64,000 bases of DNA from Ruegeria sp. ANG-S4 (GTDB taxonomy: Bacteria > Pseudomonadota > Alphaproteobacteria > Rhodobacterales > Rhodobacteraceae), in contig NZ_JWLK01000006.1 in NCBI RefSeq assembly GCF_000814005.1, positions 62,001 through 126,000 of the forward strand. The letters are read 5' to 3'. This document shows, piece by piece, positions 47,066 through 56,562 of the stretch (positions are counted from its first letter, which is position 1; each line of letters starts with the position of its first letter). The position numbers were made by a program, and so were the translations under genes. A model generated the notes under the pieces. That model saw nothing but the letters and a program-made list of their open reading frames with translations. It ran no database searches and was not told the DNA's origin.

Positions 47066-47968
47066 ATGAAAAAACTGATTGCTGCCCTTGTTGCGACCAC
47101 TGCCATGGCCGCCCCTGTTATGGCACAGGAAATCAGCGAATTCCGAATTGGCATTCTGGGCGGTGAAAACGCGCAGGACCGCATGAGCAAAAACGAGTGC
47201 TTGCGCGAATACACCGAAGAGGTTCTTGGCGTTGAAACCAAGTTGTTCGCGCCTGCCGACTATGACGGCGTGATCCAAGGCCTGCTGGGTGGAACCATAG
47301 ACATCGCGTGGCTGGGCGCGTCGGGTTATGCAAAAACTTATCTCAGCAACCCCGAGGCAGTTGAGCCGGTTCTCGTAAAGGTGAACCTGGACGGTGGCTA
47401 TGGGTACCATTCCATCGGTTTTGCCCGCAAAGACAGCGGCATCGCCACGCTTGAGGATATGAAGGGGAAAACCTTTGGGTTCGGCGACCCGAATTCGACC
47501 TCGGGTTATCTGATCCCTTCGATCGAAATTCCCGAAGCCATCGGTGCCACCATGGACTCGGGTGACTATTTTGGCGAGGTGAAATTCACCGGGGGTCACG
47601 AACAGACAATCGTTGCTGTCAACAATGGCGACGTGGACGGCGGCGTAACCTGGGCAGACGGTCTGGGTGACTGGGAAGACGGTTTCAAATCCGGTGCTTT
47701 GCGCAAAGCGGTTGATGCGGGCCTGATCGACATGAACGATCTGGTCATGATCTGGAAATCTGCGCCGATCCCGGAAGGTCCGGTTGTGCTTCGCGCTGAT
47801 CTGCCAGCGGACGTCAAAGACAAAATGACCGCCCTGTGGTCTGGTCTGCACGAGAAGGACCGTGAGTGCTTTTACGGTGTGGCCCATGGCGAGGCCAAAG
47901 CGTTCGAGCCGATCACGCATGACGCCTATCTTTCGATCATCGAAGCCCGCAAGCTGAAATCCAACTAA
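47066..47968 (+). CDS. phnD: Phosphonate-binding periplasmic protein
   Basis: This 300-residue protein has a signal peptide (cut near PVMA-QE) and the periplasmic phosphate/phosphonate-binding fold (TLEDMKGKTFGFGDPNSTSGYLIP, the family signature). It delivers phosphonates to PhnC/PhnE. A GGAGAGAGA ribosome site precedes the ATG. An intrinsic terminator follows before phnE1. Confidence 0.94.
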   Translation: MKKLIAALVATTAMAAPVMAQEISEFRIGILGGENAQDRMSKNECLREYTEEVLGVETKLFAPADYDGVIQGLLGGTIDIAWLGASGYAKTYLSNPEAVEPVLVKVNLDGGYGYHSIGFARKDSGIATLEDMKGKTFGFGDPNSTSGYLIPSIEIPEAIGATMDSGDYFGEVKFTGGHEQTIVAVNNGDVDGGVTWADGLGDWEDGFKSGALRKAVDAGLIDMNDLVMIWKSAPIPEGPVVLRADLPADVKDKMTALWSGLHEKDRECFYGVAHGEAKAFEPITHDAYLSIIEARKLKSN

Positions 47969-47986
47969 GCCTGCGAACCCAATGAT

Positions 47987-48018
47987 CGGGGTCCGGTTGC
48001 TTGCCGGACCCCGTTTTT
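47987..48018 (+). terminator. Intrinsic terminator between phnD and phnE1
   Basis: A perfect 10-bp stem (CGGGGTCCGG / CCGGACCCCG) with a 7-base loop is followed by TTTTT. It lies inside the transport operon, 18 bases before the phnE1 start. Confidence 0.85.
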
Positions 48019-48035
48019 CCACCCAGGAGCAATTT

Positions 48036-48917
48036 ATGACAGACCTAACGGCAGGGTCCCGCAGCGCTGATCGGATCCGGGACGAATACACTGCGATGAC
48101 ACAGCGCAAGCGGGTCTATGGTGGTATCCTCCTGATCGTTTTTGTGGCCTTGATGGTTGCCGGTTTTCGAACGGCGGACAGCCGCAACGCGGGCAGCTTT
48201 GTTGACGGCTGGCACCGCATCTTTGACTACCCCACCGAGGTGCTATCGGAAGCGTCGGAAAAGATCGGGTCAATGCCCGAGAACCTTGTGACGTTCTTTC
48301 CGGCGCTGATAGAAACAATCAATATTGCCGCCGCGTCGACACTGATCGGCACAATTGCAGGTACCTTTCTGGCCCTGATGTCGACTCGGGGTATGGCCCT
48401 CTGGCCGTCGCTCATCCCCTTGTTCCGACGGATTGCAGATATCTGTCGCGCTATCCCTGAAATCGTCATTGCCCTGGTTTTGATCTTTGTTCTGGGCGGC
48501 GGCCCGGTTCCGGCAATGATCGCCATCGCCATCCACACCGCCGGAGCGCTGGGCAAGCTGTTTTCCGAAGTGAACGAAAACGCTTCGTTAAAACCTGTCG
48601 AGGGGCTGCACTCGGTCGGGGCGAACTGGTCGCAGCGGATGTATCTGGGCGTAATCCCGCAGGTTGGGCCAAACTATGTCAGCTATGCGCTGCTGCGGTT
48701 CGAGATCAATATCCGAGCCTCGGCCATTCTGGGCTTCGTAGGCGCGGGTGGCCTTGGATATGAGCTGAGGAATTCCATGTCCTGGGGGCAGGGGCGCTAT
48801 GATGAAGCGGCGGCCATTTTCCTTTTACTCTTCGTCACCATTGTTGTTGTCGATCAGATTTCGGGTCTGCTGCGAGAACGTCTGACCCATGGGTCCGAAA
48901 AAGGAGCGCAGGCATGA
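48036..48917 (+). CDS. phnE: Phosphonate ABC transporter permease PhnE
   Basis: This 293-residue membrane protein has about six hydrophobic segments and the permease EAA-type loop (EGLHSVGANWSQRMYLGVIPQ). The frame is open from 47982, but the ATG at 48036 (MTDLTAGSRS) has a strong CAGGAG ribosome site and lies past the terminator. It overlaps phnE2 by 4 bases. Confidence 0.9.
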   Translation: MTDLTAGSRSADRIRDEYTAMTQRKRVYGGILLIVFVALMVAGFRTADSRNAGSFVDGWHRIFDYPTEVLSEASEKIGSMPENLVTFFPALIETINIAAASTLIGTIAGTFLALMSTRGMALWPSLIPLFRRIADICRAIPEIVIALVLIFVLGGGPVPAMIAIAIHTAGALGKLFSEVNENASLKPVEGLHSVGANWSQRMYLGVIPQVGPNYVSYALLRFEINIRASAILGFVGAGGLGYELRNSMSWGQGRYDEAAAIFLLLFVTIVVVDQISGLLRERLTHGSEKGAQA

Positions 48918-50257
48918 GCACCTTCGCAACAAACCTGACAGTCGACGAACTGAAGTCTGAGGCGGATCGCCTGTTCAGTCGGAAGCGTCTAATGAATTTT
49001 GGCCTTCCTGCGGTTGTGATCGTTTATCTGATCTATGTTTTCTTTGCATTCGACGTACCGGGTTTGGCTGGGCGGGCGAACTGGGAAAACGGAAAAACTC
49101 TGGTTGCGGACAGTTACAGCTATAAAACGCATGTCGAACGGGACAACAGAAACGGCAAGGTTTCGGTCGCGATTGAGGGCGAGCGCAAAGGCGCTTACCC
49201 CGAAGGTGAAGCACCGGAATGGGTGGCTTTGGGCGAAACGACGGTGATTGACCTTGAGGGGGGGCACGTCGTGCGCTTTGGCCCCGAAACGGTTGAATAC
49301 GACATTCCGGATTATGGGACGGTGCGGGCGACGCCTACGCGCTCGGCAGGTGTGCAGGCCGAATTGCCCGAAGGTGAGGTTCCGGATTGGATCAACCTAT
49401 CGAAAAACCGTCTTGCGATCACGACGGACGCCGGCCGCCTGACCGTCACGCGAAACCGGTCCGAGGTCTTTCGGTATTTCATGGGCTGGGAACTGTTCTG
49501 GTTCACGCTCGACAGCCCCTATCATGGCAAGTCCCTTCCGCAGCTTGTGGGCCTTGCAGCATCCGGCGAAGCAGGCGCAATCTTGAACGACTTCTGGACC
49601 AACAAGATGTGGCGCCATGAGGACGTGGCATGGGCCATCTTCGAGACGATCCTGATGGCGTTTCTTGGCACGTTTGGTGCTGGCATGGTCGCGCTGCCGC
49701 TGGCCTTTTTGGCGACACGAAATTTCACTCCGCTGAAGTCGGTGCGGTTCCTGACCCGCAGGGTCTTTGACTTTGTCCGCGGCGTCGACGCGCTGATCTG
49801 GACCGTCATACTGGCCCGCGCCTTTGGGCCGGGTCCACTGACCGGCGCACTGGCCATCCTTGTGACCGACACAGGAACGTTCGGAAAAATCTTCTCGGAG
49901 GCTTTGGAGAACGTTGATCGGAAACAGATCGAAGGCGTGCAGTCCACCGGGGCCAATGCACCGCAGCGTTACCGCTTTGGCGTGATCCCGCAGGTCACAC
50001 CTGTGTTGCTGAGTCAGCTGCTCTATTTCCTTGAATCAAACACACGCAGTGCAACGGTGATTGGTGCGATCACCGGAGGCGGCATCGGCTTGCTTTTGAC
50101 GCAGGCGATTATCACCCAGAAGGATTGGGAAGAGGTTGCTTACTACATCGTCTTGATCATCCTGATGGTGATGCTGATGGATTGGTTTTCGGGCTGGTTG
50201 CGTCGGCGCTTGATCCAGGGTGAGCCCGAAAAAAAGCGCGAGCCGAAATCGGCGTGA
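48914..50257 (+). CDS. phnE: Second phosphonate ABC transporter permease with large N-terminal domain
   Basis: This 447-residue protein has the PhnE-type permease domain at its C-terminus ([21 protein letters not shown]) preceded by a membrane anchor and a periplasmic region of about 150 residues that is not found in the short PhnE. The two permeases probably form a heterodimer. It overlaps phnE1 by 4 bases and ends 28 bases before the acetyltransferase gene. Confidence 0.9.
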   Translation: MSTFATNLTVDELKSEADRLFSRKRLMNFGLPAVVIVYLIYVFFAFDVPGLAGRANWENGKTLVADSYSYKTHVERDNRNGKVSVAIEGERKGAYPEGEAPEWVALGETTVIDLEGGHVVRFGPETVEYDIPDYGTVRATPTRSAGVQAELPEGEVPDWINLSKNRLAITTDAGRLTVTRNRSEVFRYFMGWELFWFTLDSPYHGKSLPQLVGLAASGEAGAILNDFWTNKMWRHEDVAWAIFETILMAFLGTFGAGMVALPLAFLATRNFTPLKSVRFLTRRVFDFVRGVDALIWTVILARAFGPGPLTGALAILVTDTGTFGKIFSEALENVDRKQIEGVQSTGANAPQRYRFGVIPQVTPVLLSQLLYFLESNTRSATVIGAITGGGIGLLLTQAIITQKDWEEVAYYIVLIILMVMLMDWFSGWLRRRLIQGEPEKKREPKSA

Positions 50258-50285
50258 AGCGCGACCCAAAGGACCAAGGACAGCC

Positions 50286-50900
50286 ATGCCCCGACTAAGC
50301 GCAGAAAAGCCGTTTTTTCACCCCAACTGCGAGATTTCGAACAGTACCTTTGGGACTTATGTAGAGATTGGTGCCGGAACGCGCGTCGCCAATTCGGTGT
50401 TTGGCGACTATTCCTATTGCGACCGAACCTGCGATATTGCCAACGCGCGAATTGGAAAATTCGCCAACATTGCAAGTTTCACCAGAATCGGCGCAACCGA
50501 TCACCCGATGGACAAGGCATCGTTGCATCATTTCCACTATCGCTCTGCCAGCTATTGGGACGACGCCAAGGATGACGCGGATTGGTTTGCGCACCGTGCG
50601 AGCCGTTTGGCTGAAATCGGGCATGACACCTGGATCGGTCATGCTGCGATCATCAAGCCCGAGGTTACAATTGGACATGGAGCGGTTGTCGCCGCCGGTG
50701 CAATTGTCACCAAAGACGTGCCCCCGTACACAGTGGTCGCAGGTGTCACGGCCAAACCGCTTCGACGCAGATTTTCCGAAACCCTCGCAGATCGCATGAT
50801 TGCGCTGGCTTGGTGGGATTGGGATCATGCCCGCCTGCGTGCAGCCTTGCCCGATTTCCGATCCATGCCTGCCGAAGCGTTTTTGGAAAAATACGAATAG
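50286..50900 (+). CDS. Hexapeptide-repeat acetyltransferase of the phosphonate locus
   Basis: This 204-residue protein has a left-handed beta-helix of hexapeptide repeats ([37 protein letters not shown]) and the chloramphenicol-acetyltransferase-type signature. Homologues occur in many phn loci (the phn threonine-acetyltransferase-like family) and may acetylate aminoalkylphosphonates. The frame is open from 50220; the ATG at 50286 ([11 protein letters not shown]) gives the family N-terminus. Confidence 0.85.
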   Translation: MPRLSAEKPFFHPNCEISNSTFGTYVEIGAGTRVANSVFGDYSYCDRTCDIANARIGKFANIASFTRIGATDHPMDKASLHHFHYRSASYWDDAKDDADWFAHRASRLAEIGHDTWIGHAAIIKPEVTIGHGAVVAAGAIVTKDVPPYTVVAGVTAKPLRRRFSETLADRMIALAWWDWDHARLRAALPDFRSMPAEAFLEKYE

Positions 50901-51014
50901 CGTGGGGTTGTGTTGGAAAGTCCAACACTAATGGGCACACGTTTGCAACGATGCACCCAATTCAATGAAAGCTTAAGATCGAGGTTCGTGCCGGTTGGGA
51001 ATGCCGTTGCGCCG

Positions 51015-51725
51015 CTACGCATCGCTGATCGTCAGGGTCACACGTTCACCGGCAAAAACGGTCTTCCCGTACTCGACGGGTCTTCCCTGAGGATCGGCAT
51101 TGATGCCGAGCGAATGCAAAACAGGCGCGCCTTCTGTCAGCTTCAGATGCAAAGCCTGCGTTGCAGTCGCGGCACGCGCCGTCAAACGGGTCGAAATTCG
51201 CGTATAATCCTCCACACCGCAATGCTGCAACGCTCGGGTCACGGACCCGGTTTCGGTCAGGGCATCCAGAATGCCGGGCAGACGGTTCGCCGGGAACACG
51301 CTTTGAAACATGGCAATAGGTTGCCCATCGGCCAAAGACAGCCCGTCATACACATGAACGTCCGCGCCGACACAAAGGTCCAGAGCTTCGGCTTCAGTAT
51401 CGTCTGCCGCGCGTGTCGTCAGGGCGAGGATCGTTTTCCCCGGAATCTTACCGCTTGCGGAAATACTCTTATGATACCGTACTCTTTTGCCAATTGGATA
51501 GTCTGTCGGTCGCGCAGCGACAAAGACCCCGGCACCACGACGAGAGTGAACAAGACCGAGCTCTGCCATGTCAGCAAGAGCGCGCCGGACAGTGTGTCGG
51601 TTGACGCCATGCTTGGCGGCAAGCTGCGCTTCGGTGGGCAGGCGATCACCGGTTCCATACCGACCCTCCGCGATGTCCGAGGTCAAGCCGAGGGCGATAC
51701 TTTTCCAAATCGGAGTTTTGCTCAT
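51015..51725 (-). CDS. phnF: GntR family transcriptional regulator of the phosphonate genes
   Basis: This 236-residue protein has a GntR winged helix (RLPTEAQLAAKHGVNRHTVRRALADM) and a UTRA/HutC-type effector domain. It is the usual local regulator of C-P lyase operons. It is divergent from phnG with a 103-base gap that holds a candidate operator. Confidence 0.88.
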   Translation of the reverse strand: MSKTPIWKSIALGLTSDIAEGRYGTGDRLPTEAQLAAKHGVNRHTVRRALADMAELGLVHSRRGAGVFVAARPTDYPIGKRVRYHKSISASGKIPGKTILALTTRAADDTEAEALDLCVGADVHVYDGLSLADGQPIAMFQSVFPANRLPGILDALTETGSVTRALQHCGVEDYTRISTRLTARAATATQALHLKLTEGAPVLHSLGINADPQGRPVEYGKTVFAGERVTLTISDA

Positions 51726-51781
51726 GTTACCAAAATTTCACACAGCTACGGATTGCGTCACGAACAGCGCGTCGGTATTAT

Positions 51782-51810
51782 TTGTCTAGTTGTATAGTAT
51801 TTGCAGACAA
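51782..51810. promoter_or_regulatory. Candidate PhnF operator between phnF and phnG
   Basis: TTGTCT (51782-51787) and AGACAA (51805-51810) form an inverted pair with a 17-base spacer containing a TATAGTAT promoter-like element. Such a dyad over the promoter suits a GntR/HutC repressor. The real operator may be a sub-part of it. Confidence 0.35.
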
Positions 51811-51828
51811 CCTAGCCAAGAGGCTTTG

Positions 51829-52290
51829 ATGGTGGAACAGACAGAATTTTCAACCAAAGCGCGGCGCGCATGGATGGGGTTGCTTGCCCGGGCCCCGAAA
51901 GAGGCGCTCGCGGATGTATGGGACAAGGCAGGACTTGCCCCCGCGTTCGATTGGGTGCGCGCGCCCGAGATCGGCGGCGTGATGGTTCGTGGCCGTGCCG
52001 GTGGAACAGGGGCTCCGTTCAACCTGGGCGAAATGACGGTCACGCGCTGCACGTTGGCATTGCAGGACGGCACGATCGGGCACGGTTATGTTCAGGGGCG
52101 TTCCAAATCTGGTGCCGAGGTCGCGGCGCTGGTCGATGCGCTGATGCAGACGTCGGGTGCGGATCACGTGCGCTCCCAAGTCATTGAACCGCTGGAGCGG
52201 TTGATGAAAGACGCGAAACTTTCTCGCGCAGCGAAGGCTGCAGCCACCAAGGTTGAATTCTTCACAATGGTACGTGGAGAAGACAAATGA
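51829..52290 (+). CDS. phnG: Phosphonate C-P lyase core subunit PhnG
   Basis: This protein of about 153 residues is a subunit of the C-P lyase core complex (PhnGHIJ). It contains GEMTVTRCTLAL and GHGYVQGRSKSGAEVAAL, typical of PhnG. The ATG at 51829 (MVEQTEFSTKARR) follows a CAAGAGG ribosome site. It overlaps phnH by 4 bases. Confidence 0.93.
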   Translation: MVEQTEFSTKARRAWMGLLARAPKEALADVWDKAGLAPAFDWVRAPEIGGVMVRGRAGGTGAPFNLGEMTVTRCTLALQDGTIGHGYVQGRSKSGAEVAALVDALMQTSGADHVRSQVIEPLERLMKDAKLSRAAKAAATKVEFFTMVRGEDK

Positions 52291-52862
52291 GTACACAAGT
52301 CCAATACTCGGGCGGGTTCGGAAACGCGCCGATTGACGCCGCCCATGCCTTTCGCGCCGCGATGACGGTGATGGCAAAACCAGGCCAAATTCGTACTCTG
52401 CGCGGAGCGCGGCCACCGGAGCCATTGTCCGTTGCGGCAGGGACTTTACTGCTGACGCTCTGCGATCCGGATACCGGGGTGTACCTGGCAGGACGCGCTA
52501 ACAACGCCGAAGTGCAACGATGGTTGTCATTCCATACCGGCGCACCTTTCGTCACCGCAGAGCAGGCGGATTTTGCCGTGGGTGCATGGGACGATCTTAT
52601 GCCGCTTGGCGCCTATCGCATCGGCACGCCTGAATATCCCGACCGATCGGCAACGCTTATCGTGGAATGTGACGTGTTGCATGGGAACGGCGCTGCGCTG
52701 CGCGGGCCGGGTATCCAGGACACCAGTCACCTTTCGCTGCCGGACATCGCCGCGTTGCAGGGCAACGCTCTTTTGTACCCGCTGGGCTGTGATTTCTTTT
52801 TTACGTGCGGCGAACAAGTCGCGGCCCTGCCGCGAAGCACACAAATCACGGCAGGAACTTAA
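52287..52862 (+). CDS. phnH: Phosphonate C-P lyase core subunit PhnH
   Basis: This 191-residue subunit begins YSGGFGNAPIDAAHAFRAAM and contains RGPGIQDTSHLSLP, both family-typical. It dimerises in the C-P lyase core complex. It overlaps phnG and ends 3 bases before phnI. Confidence 0.92.
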   Translation: MSTQVQYSGGFGNAPIDAAHAFRAAMTVMAKPGQIRTLRGARPPEPLSVAAGTLLLTLCDPDTGVYLAGRANNAEVQRWLSFHTGAPFVTAEQADFAVGAWDDLMPLGAYRIGTPEYPDRSATLIVECDVLHGNGAALRGPGIQDTSHLSLPDIAALQGNALLYPLGCDFFFTCGEQVAALPRSTQITAGT

Positions 52863-52865
52863 GCG

Positions 52866-53957
52866 ATGTACGTTGCAGTAAAGGGTGGCGAAAAGGCCAT
52901 CGAAAACGCCCACGCCTGGCTTGCAGAGGAACGCCGCGGATCGCCCGACGTGGCCGAACTGAGCATCGCTCAGATCCGGGAACAGCTGAGCCTTGCGGTC
53001 AACAGGGTCATGGCCGAGGGGTCGTTGTTCGATCCCGATCTCGCAGCGCTGGCAATCAAGCAGGCGCGTGGAGATCTGATCGAGGCGATCTTTCTGATCC
53101 GCGCTTACCGCACAACCTTGCCGCGCTTCGGCTACACCAACCCGGTCGAGACGGCAGAGATGGCTTGTGACAGGCGGATTTCGGCCACGTTCAAGGATGC
53201 CCCGGGGGGGCAGGTTTTGGGGCCGACCTTCGACTACACGCACCGCTTGCTGGACTTTAAACTGGCCGCCGATGGCGAGGTTCCCGCAGCACCCGAAGGG
53301 GCCGCGCGCCGTGAACCGACACCGCATATCACCGAATTCCTGAAAGGCGAGGACATCATTCAGGACGAGCCCGCCAGCGAAGATACCCCGGGCGATCTGA
53401 CGCGCCAGCCTTTGGAGTTTCCGTCCAGCCGCCCGCTGCGCCTGCAATCCCTGACACGCGGAGACGAAGGGTTCGTACTGGGCATGGCTTACTCGACTCA
53501 GCGCGGCTATGCGCGCAACCACGCGTTTGTCGGCGAATTGCGGATCGGCAAGGTCGCTGTTGAGATGGTTATCCCAGAACTAGGCTTTGCGATTGATCTT
53601 GGAGAGATTGAACTGACCGAATGCGAAACGGTGAACCAGTTTCAGGGATCCAAAACCGAACCGCCCCAATTCACGCGGGGCTACGGGTTGGTGTTTGGCC
53701 AGTCCGAGCGCAAGGCTATCTCGATGGCGCTGGTGGACCGGGCCTTGCGCTGGGAGGAACTGGGTGAAGACTATCTTGGTGCCGCGGCACAGGACGAAGA
53801 GTTTGTGCTGAGCCATGCCGACAACATTCAGGCCACCGGTTTCCTCGAGCATATCAAGCTGCCGCATTACGTGGACTTTCAGTCGGAACTTGAACTTGTA
53901 CGAAAACTTCGCCGCGAGGCCGAAGAACGGATCACCCCAAAGGAGGCCGCGGAATGA
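52866..53957 (+). CDS. phnI: Phosphonate C-P lyase core subunit PhnI
   Basis: This 363-residue protein begins MYVAVKGGEKAIENAHAWL, the family hallmark. It catalyses displacement of adenine from ATP (or of the base from other NTPs) by the phosphonate to form ribose 5-triphosphate alkylphosphonate. It overlaps the HAD gene by 4 bases. Confidence 0.94.
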   Translation: MYVAVKGGEKAIENAHAWLAEERRGSPDVAELSIAQIREQLSLAVNRVMAEGSLFDPDLAALAIKQARGDLIEAIFLIRAYRTTLPRFGYTNPVETAEMACDRRISATFKDAPGGQVLGPTFDYTHRLLDFKLAADGEVPAAPEGAARREPTPHITEFLKGEDIIQDEPASEDTPGDLTRQPLEFPSSRPLRLQSLTRGDEGFVLGMAYSTQRGYARNHAFVGELRIGKVAVEMVIPELGFAIDLGEIELTECETVNQFQGSKTEPPQFTRGYGLVFGQSERKAISMALVDRALRWEELGEDYLGAAAQDEEFVLSHADNIQATGFLEHIKLPHYVDFQSELELVRKLRREAEERITPKEAAE

Positions 53958-54550
53958 AGGCTGTTGTTTTTGATATTGGCGGCGTCTTGGTTGATTGGCA
54001 GCCACACCTCGCGTGGGTCGAGGCGCTTGGGTCGGAACAAGCAGCGCATGCTTTTATCGACCGCACCGATTTTCGAGCACGAAATGCACGCGGCGATAAC
54101 GGAGAGCGGTTCGCCGATCTGGCGCAGGAGTTGCATGATCCGAGGGATCAAGTGCTGTTTGCCTCTTATGTCGAACTGTACCCAAAAACGGTGGAAACCG
54201 CGATCCACGGAACTTGGCAGGTCTTGGACCGGCTCAAGGCGCAGGGCACGCCCGTCCACGCCATAACCAACTGGTCTGCCGAAACTTGGCCGGAGGGTTT
54301 GAAAGTTCATCCGCGGCTCGGAGAGGTCTTTGAAACACTGGTCGTTTCCGGGCAGGAAAAGATGGCGAAACCGGACACGCGTATTTTCCGCCTTCTCTGC
54401 GAGCGGGCGGGCATTGCGCCCGAGGATTGCGTATTTATCGACGACAGCCCGCAAAACGTCGATGGTGCCCGGGCGACCGGTATGGATGGGATTCACTTCA
54501 CTTCGCCGCAGGCGTTGGAATCTGCGCTGTCCGAGCGAGGGTTGCTATGA
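53954..54550 (+). CDS. HAD-family phosphatase embedded in the phn operon
   Basis: This 198-residue protein is a HAD-IA hydrolase of the YihX-like group: motif I FDIGGVLVDW (nucleophile D7, with the second aspartate replaced by glycine), motif II ITNWS, the lysine in KPDTRIF, and motif IV FIDDSPQNVDGARATGM. YihX is an alpha-D-glucose-1-phosphatase, so a sugar-phosphate substrate is reasonable. It overlaps phnI by 4 bases and is an unusual insert in a C-P lyase operon. Confidence 0.85.
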   Translation: MKAVVFDIGGVLVDWQPHLAWVEALGSEQAAHAFIDRTDFRARNARGDNGERFADLAQELHDPRDQVLFASYVELYPKTVETAIHGTWQVLDRLKAQGTPVHAITNWSAETWPEGLKVHPRLGEVFETLVVSGQEKMAKPDTRIFRLLCERAGIAPEDCVFIDDSPQNVDGARATGMDGIHFTSPQALESALSERGLL

Positions 54551-54923
54551 TCGCACAAGCATCTGCGGTGTCGAGCGTACCTGACGGGCAGCCCGATACT
54601 GCATGTCCAAGGCGCGCCGGCCGTATGCGCTGTAGTCATACAAACAGTTCGCTTTCGCGCGGTCCGCAGAGGCGTGTCAGTGCCCCGGTCGCTCAGCGCC
54701 CGGACTGTGCGGCCCCGGCGCGTGCACCGGCGAATTGTCGCCTAGAACGGTCGTATCGTGCGGTTCGAGTGCGCTCCACGCGTTCGCCTGGTCCCGCCTC
54801 AGCGCACGTCGGCGACGCGCGCGATGACGGTTGTGCCAATAGGAATAAGCCAAAACGACCAAAAAGACTGAGCCTAATACAATTACGTCCACAAAAACAC
54901 CAAAAAACAAAGTGATACGTCAA
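54551..54923. other. Gap in the phn operon between the HAD gene and phnJ
   Basis: These 373 bases interrupt an otherwise tightly packed operon. They have no plus-strand gene. A possible minus-strand small membrane protein gene is listed separately. The sequence otherwise has no recognised repeat or terminator. Confidence 0.5.
54677..54910 (-). CDS. Possible small single-pass membrane protein, antisense in the phn operon
   Basis: This 77-codon frame starts at TTG and encodes one strongly hydrophobic segment (VDVIVLGSVFLVVLAYSYW) followed by a basic cluster (RHRARRRRALRR) as in a stop-transfer signal, then a Pro/His-rich tail. The layout is protein-like, but there is no good ribosome site or ATG, so the gene is doubtful. 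Confidence 0.3.
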   Translation of the reverse strand: MFFGVFVDVIVLGSVFLVVLAYSYWHNRHRARRRRALRRDQANAWSALEPHDTTVLGDNSPVHAPGPHSPGAERPGH

Positions 54924-55784
54924 ATGAATGAGTATAACTTCGCATATCTGGACGAACAAACCAAGCGCATGATCCGTCGGGCCATTCTAAAGGGGCTGGC
55001 CATTCCCGGGTATCAGGTGCCATTTGCCAGCCGTGAGATGCCTATGCCGTACGGTTGGGGCACCGGTGGTGTTCAGGTCTCGGCCGCGACGCTGACACCC
55101 GACGATACATTCAAGGTGATTGATCAGGGCGCTGATGACACGACCAATGCCGTGTCCATTCGCAAGTTCTTTGAAAAAACGGCGGGCGTTGAAACGACCG
55201 AGGAAACGTACAGGGCAACGGTCATCCAGACCCGCCACCGCATTCCCGAGGCCAAGCTGCGAGACGACCAGATCCTCGTGTATCAGGTGCCGATCCCCGA
55301 GCCATTGAGGTTTCTTGAACCGCGTGAAACCGAAACGCGCAAAATGCACAGCCTTGAGGAATATGGTCTGATTCATGTCAAACTGTATGAGGACATCAGC
55401 CAACACGGGGCGATCGCAACCTCTTATGCCTACCCGGTCAAAGTTTCGGATCGTTATGTTATGGACCCGTCTCCGATCCCGAAATTCGACAATCCAAAGC
55501 TTGAGATGGATGCGATCCAATTGTTCGGGGCAGGGCGTGAGCAACGTATTTATGCCGTGCCGCCGCATACCAAAGTCGTATCGCTGGACTTCGAAGACTA
55601 TCCGTTCGAAGCGTCCAAGGCCAATCATGCCTGTGATCTATGCGGTGCAGAAGACAGTTACTTGGATGAAGTCATCATGGATGATGCGGGCAATCGGATG
55701 TTTGTCTGCTCGGATACCGATTACTGCCGGTCACGCCGTGCTGCGGGCCATGTGGGCCGACTGGCCGAGGAGAACGCGGCATGA
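54924..55784 (+). CDS. phnJ: C-P lyase catalytic subunit PhnJ (radical SAM)
   Basis: This 286-residue enzyme cleaves the carbon-phosphorus bond by radical chemistry. The iron-sulfur cysteines are C237, C240, C262 and C268 (ACDLCGAED and VCSDTDYC), matching E. coli C241, C244, C266 and C272. The glycine-rich part PYGWGTGGVQ is intact. The ATG at 54924 (MNEYNFAYLDEQ) gives the family N-terminus. It overlaps phnK by 4 bases. Confidence 0.95.
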   Translation: MNEYNFAYLDEQTKRMIRRAILKGLAIPGYQVPFASREMPMPYGWGTGGVQVSAATLTPDDTFKVIDQGADDTTNAVSIRKFFEKTAGVETTEETYRATVIQTRHRIPEAKLRDDQILVYQVPIPEPLRFLEPRETETRKMHSLEEYGLIHVKLYEDISQHGAIATSYAYPVKVSDRYVMDPSPIPKFDNPKLEMDAIQLFGAGREQRIYAVPPHTKVVSLDFEDYPFEASKANHACDLCGAEDSYLDEVIMDDAGNRMFVCSDTDYCRSRRAAGHVGRLAEENAA

Positions 55785-56551
55785 CCCCTCTGTTGCAAGT
55801 CAAAGGCATCGACAAGCACTATGGCGCGCGGATCGGATGCATGGATGTGAGTTTTGATCTCTATCCCGGCGAGGTGATGGGCATTGTCGGAGAGAGCGGC
55901 TCGGGAAAGTCGACTTTACTTAACTGTATGGCAGGACATCTCATTCCGGACGCCGGGCAGGTGATCTTTGACACGCGTGCCGAAGGACCGGTGGATACAG
56001 TGACCATGTCGGAACCTGAACGCCGCATGCTGAGCCGAACGGATTGGGCCTTTGTGCATCAACACGCGCGAGATGGTCTGCGTATGTCCGTCAGCGCCGG
56101 AGGCAATATAGGCGAGCGTCTGATGGCCGTCGGTGACCGGCATTATGGCGATATACGCGACAAGGCGATTGACTGGCTGGGGCGAGTCGAAATTGATGTG
56201 ACCCGGGTCGATGATCGCCCAATGGCGTTTTCTGGCGGGATGCAGCAACGACTGCAAATCGCGCGCAACCTGGTAACGGGTCCCCGCCTGGTCTTTATGG
56301 ACGAACCGACCGGTGGGTTGGATGTTTCGGTTCAGGCCCGCTTGCTTGATTTGCTCCGCGGTCTGGTTCGCGAAATGGGATTGAGCGCCATCATCGTGAC
56401 GCACGATCTGGCCGTCGTTCGCTTGCTGGCAGATCGCCTGATGGTGATGAAAGATGGGCACGTGGTCGAGACTGGTCTTACCGATCAGGTTCTGGACGAC
56501 CCCCAGCACGCCTATACGCAGTTGCTGGTTTCCAGCGTGTTGCAGGTGTGA
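55781..56551 (+). CDS. phnK: C-P lyase ABC-type ATP-binding protein PhnK
   Basis: This 256-residue protein has Walker [12 protein letters not shown], the signature [15 protein letters not shown] and Walker [13 protein letters not shown]. It is an ABC ATPase that binds the C-P lyase core instead of serving a membrane transporter. It overlaps phnJ by 4 bases and precedes phnL. Confidence 0.93.
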   Translation: MTPLLQVKGIDKHYGARIGCMDVSFDLYPGEVMGIVGESGSGKSTLLNCMAGHLIPDAGQVIFDTRAEGPVDTVTMSEPERRMLSRTDWAFVHQHARDGLRMSVSAGGNIGERLMAVGDRHYGDIRDKAIDWLGRVEIDVTRVDDRPMAFSGGMQQRLQIARNLVTGPRLVFMDEPTGGLDVSVQARLLDLLRGLVREMGLSAIIVTHDLAVVRLLADRLMVMKDGHVVETGLTDQVLDDPQHAYTQLLVSSVLQV

Positions 56552-56562
56552 GGATGGATCCG

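Noticed and set aside
53954..54550. Phosphonoacetaldehyde hydrolase (PhnX) identity for the HAD gene
   Set aside because: PhnX needs a cap-domain lysine in a different place and is longer; the DIGGVLVDW motif fits the YihX-like group better.
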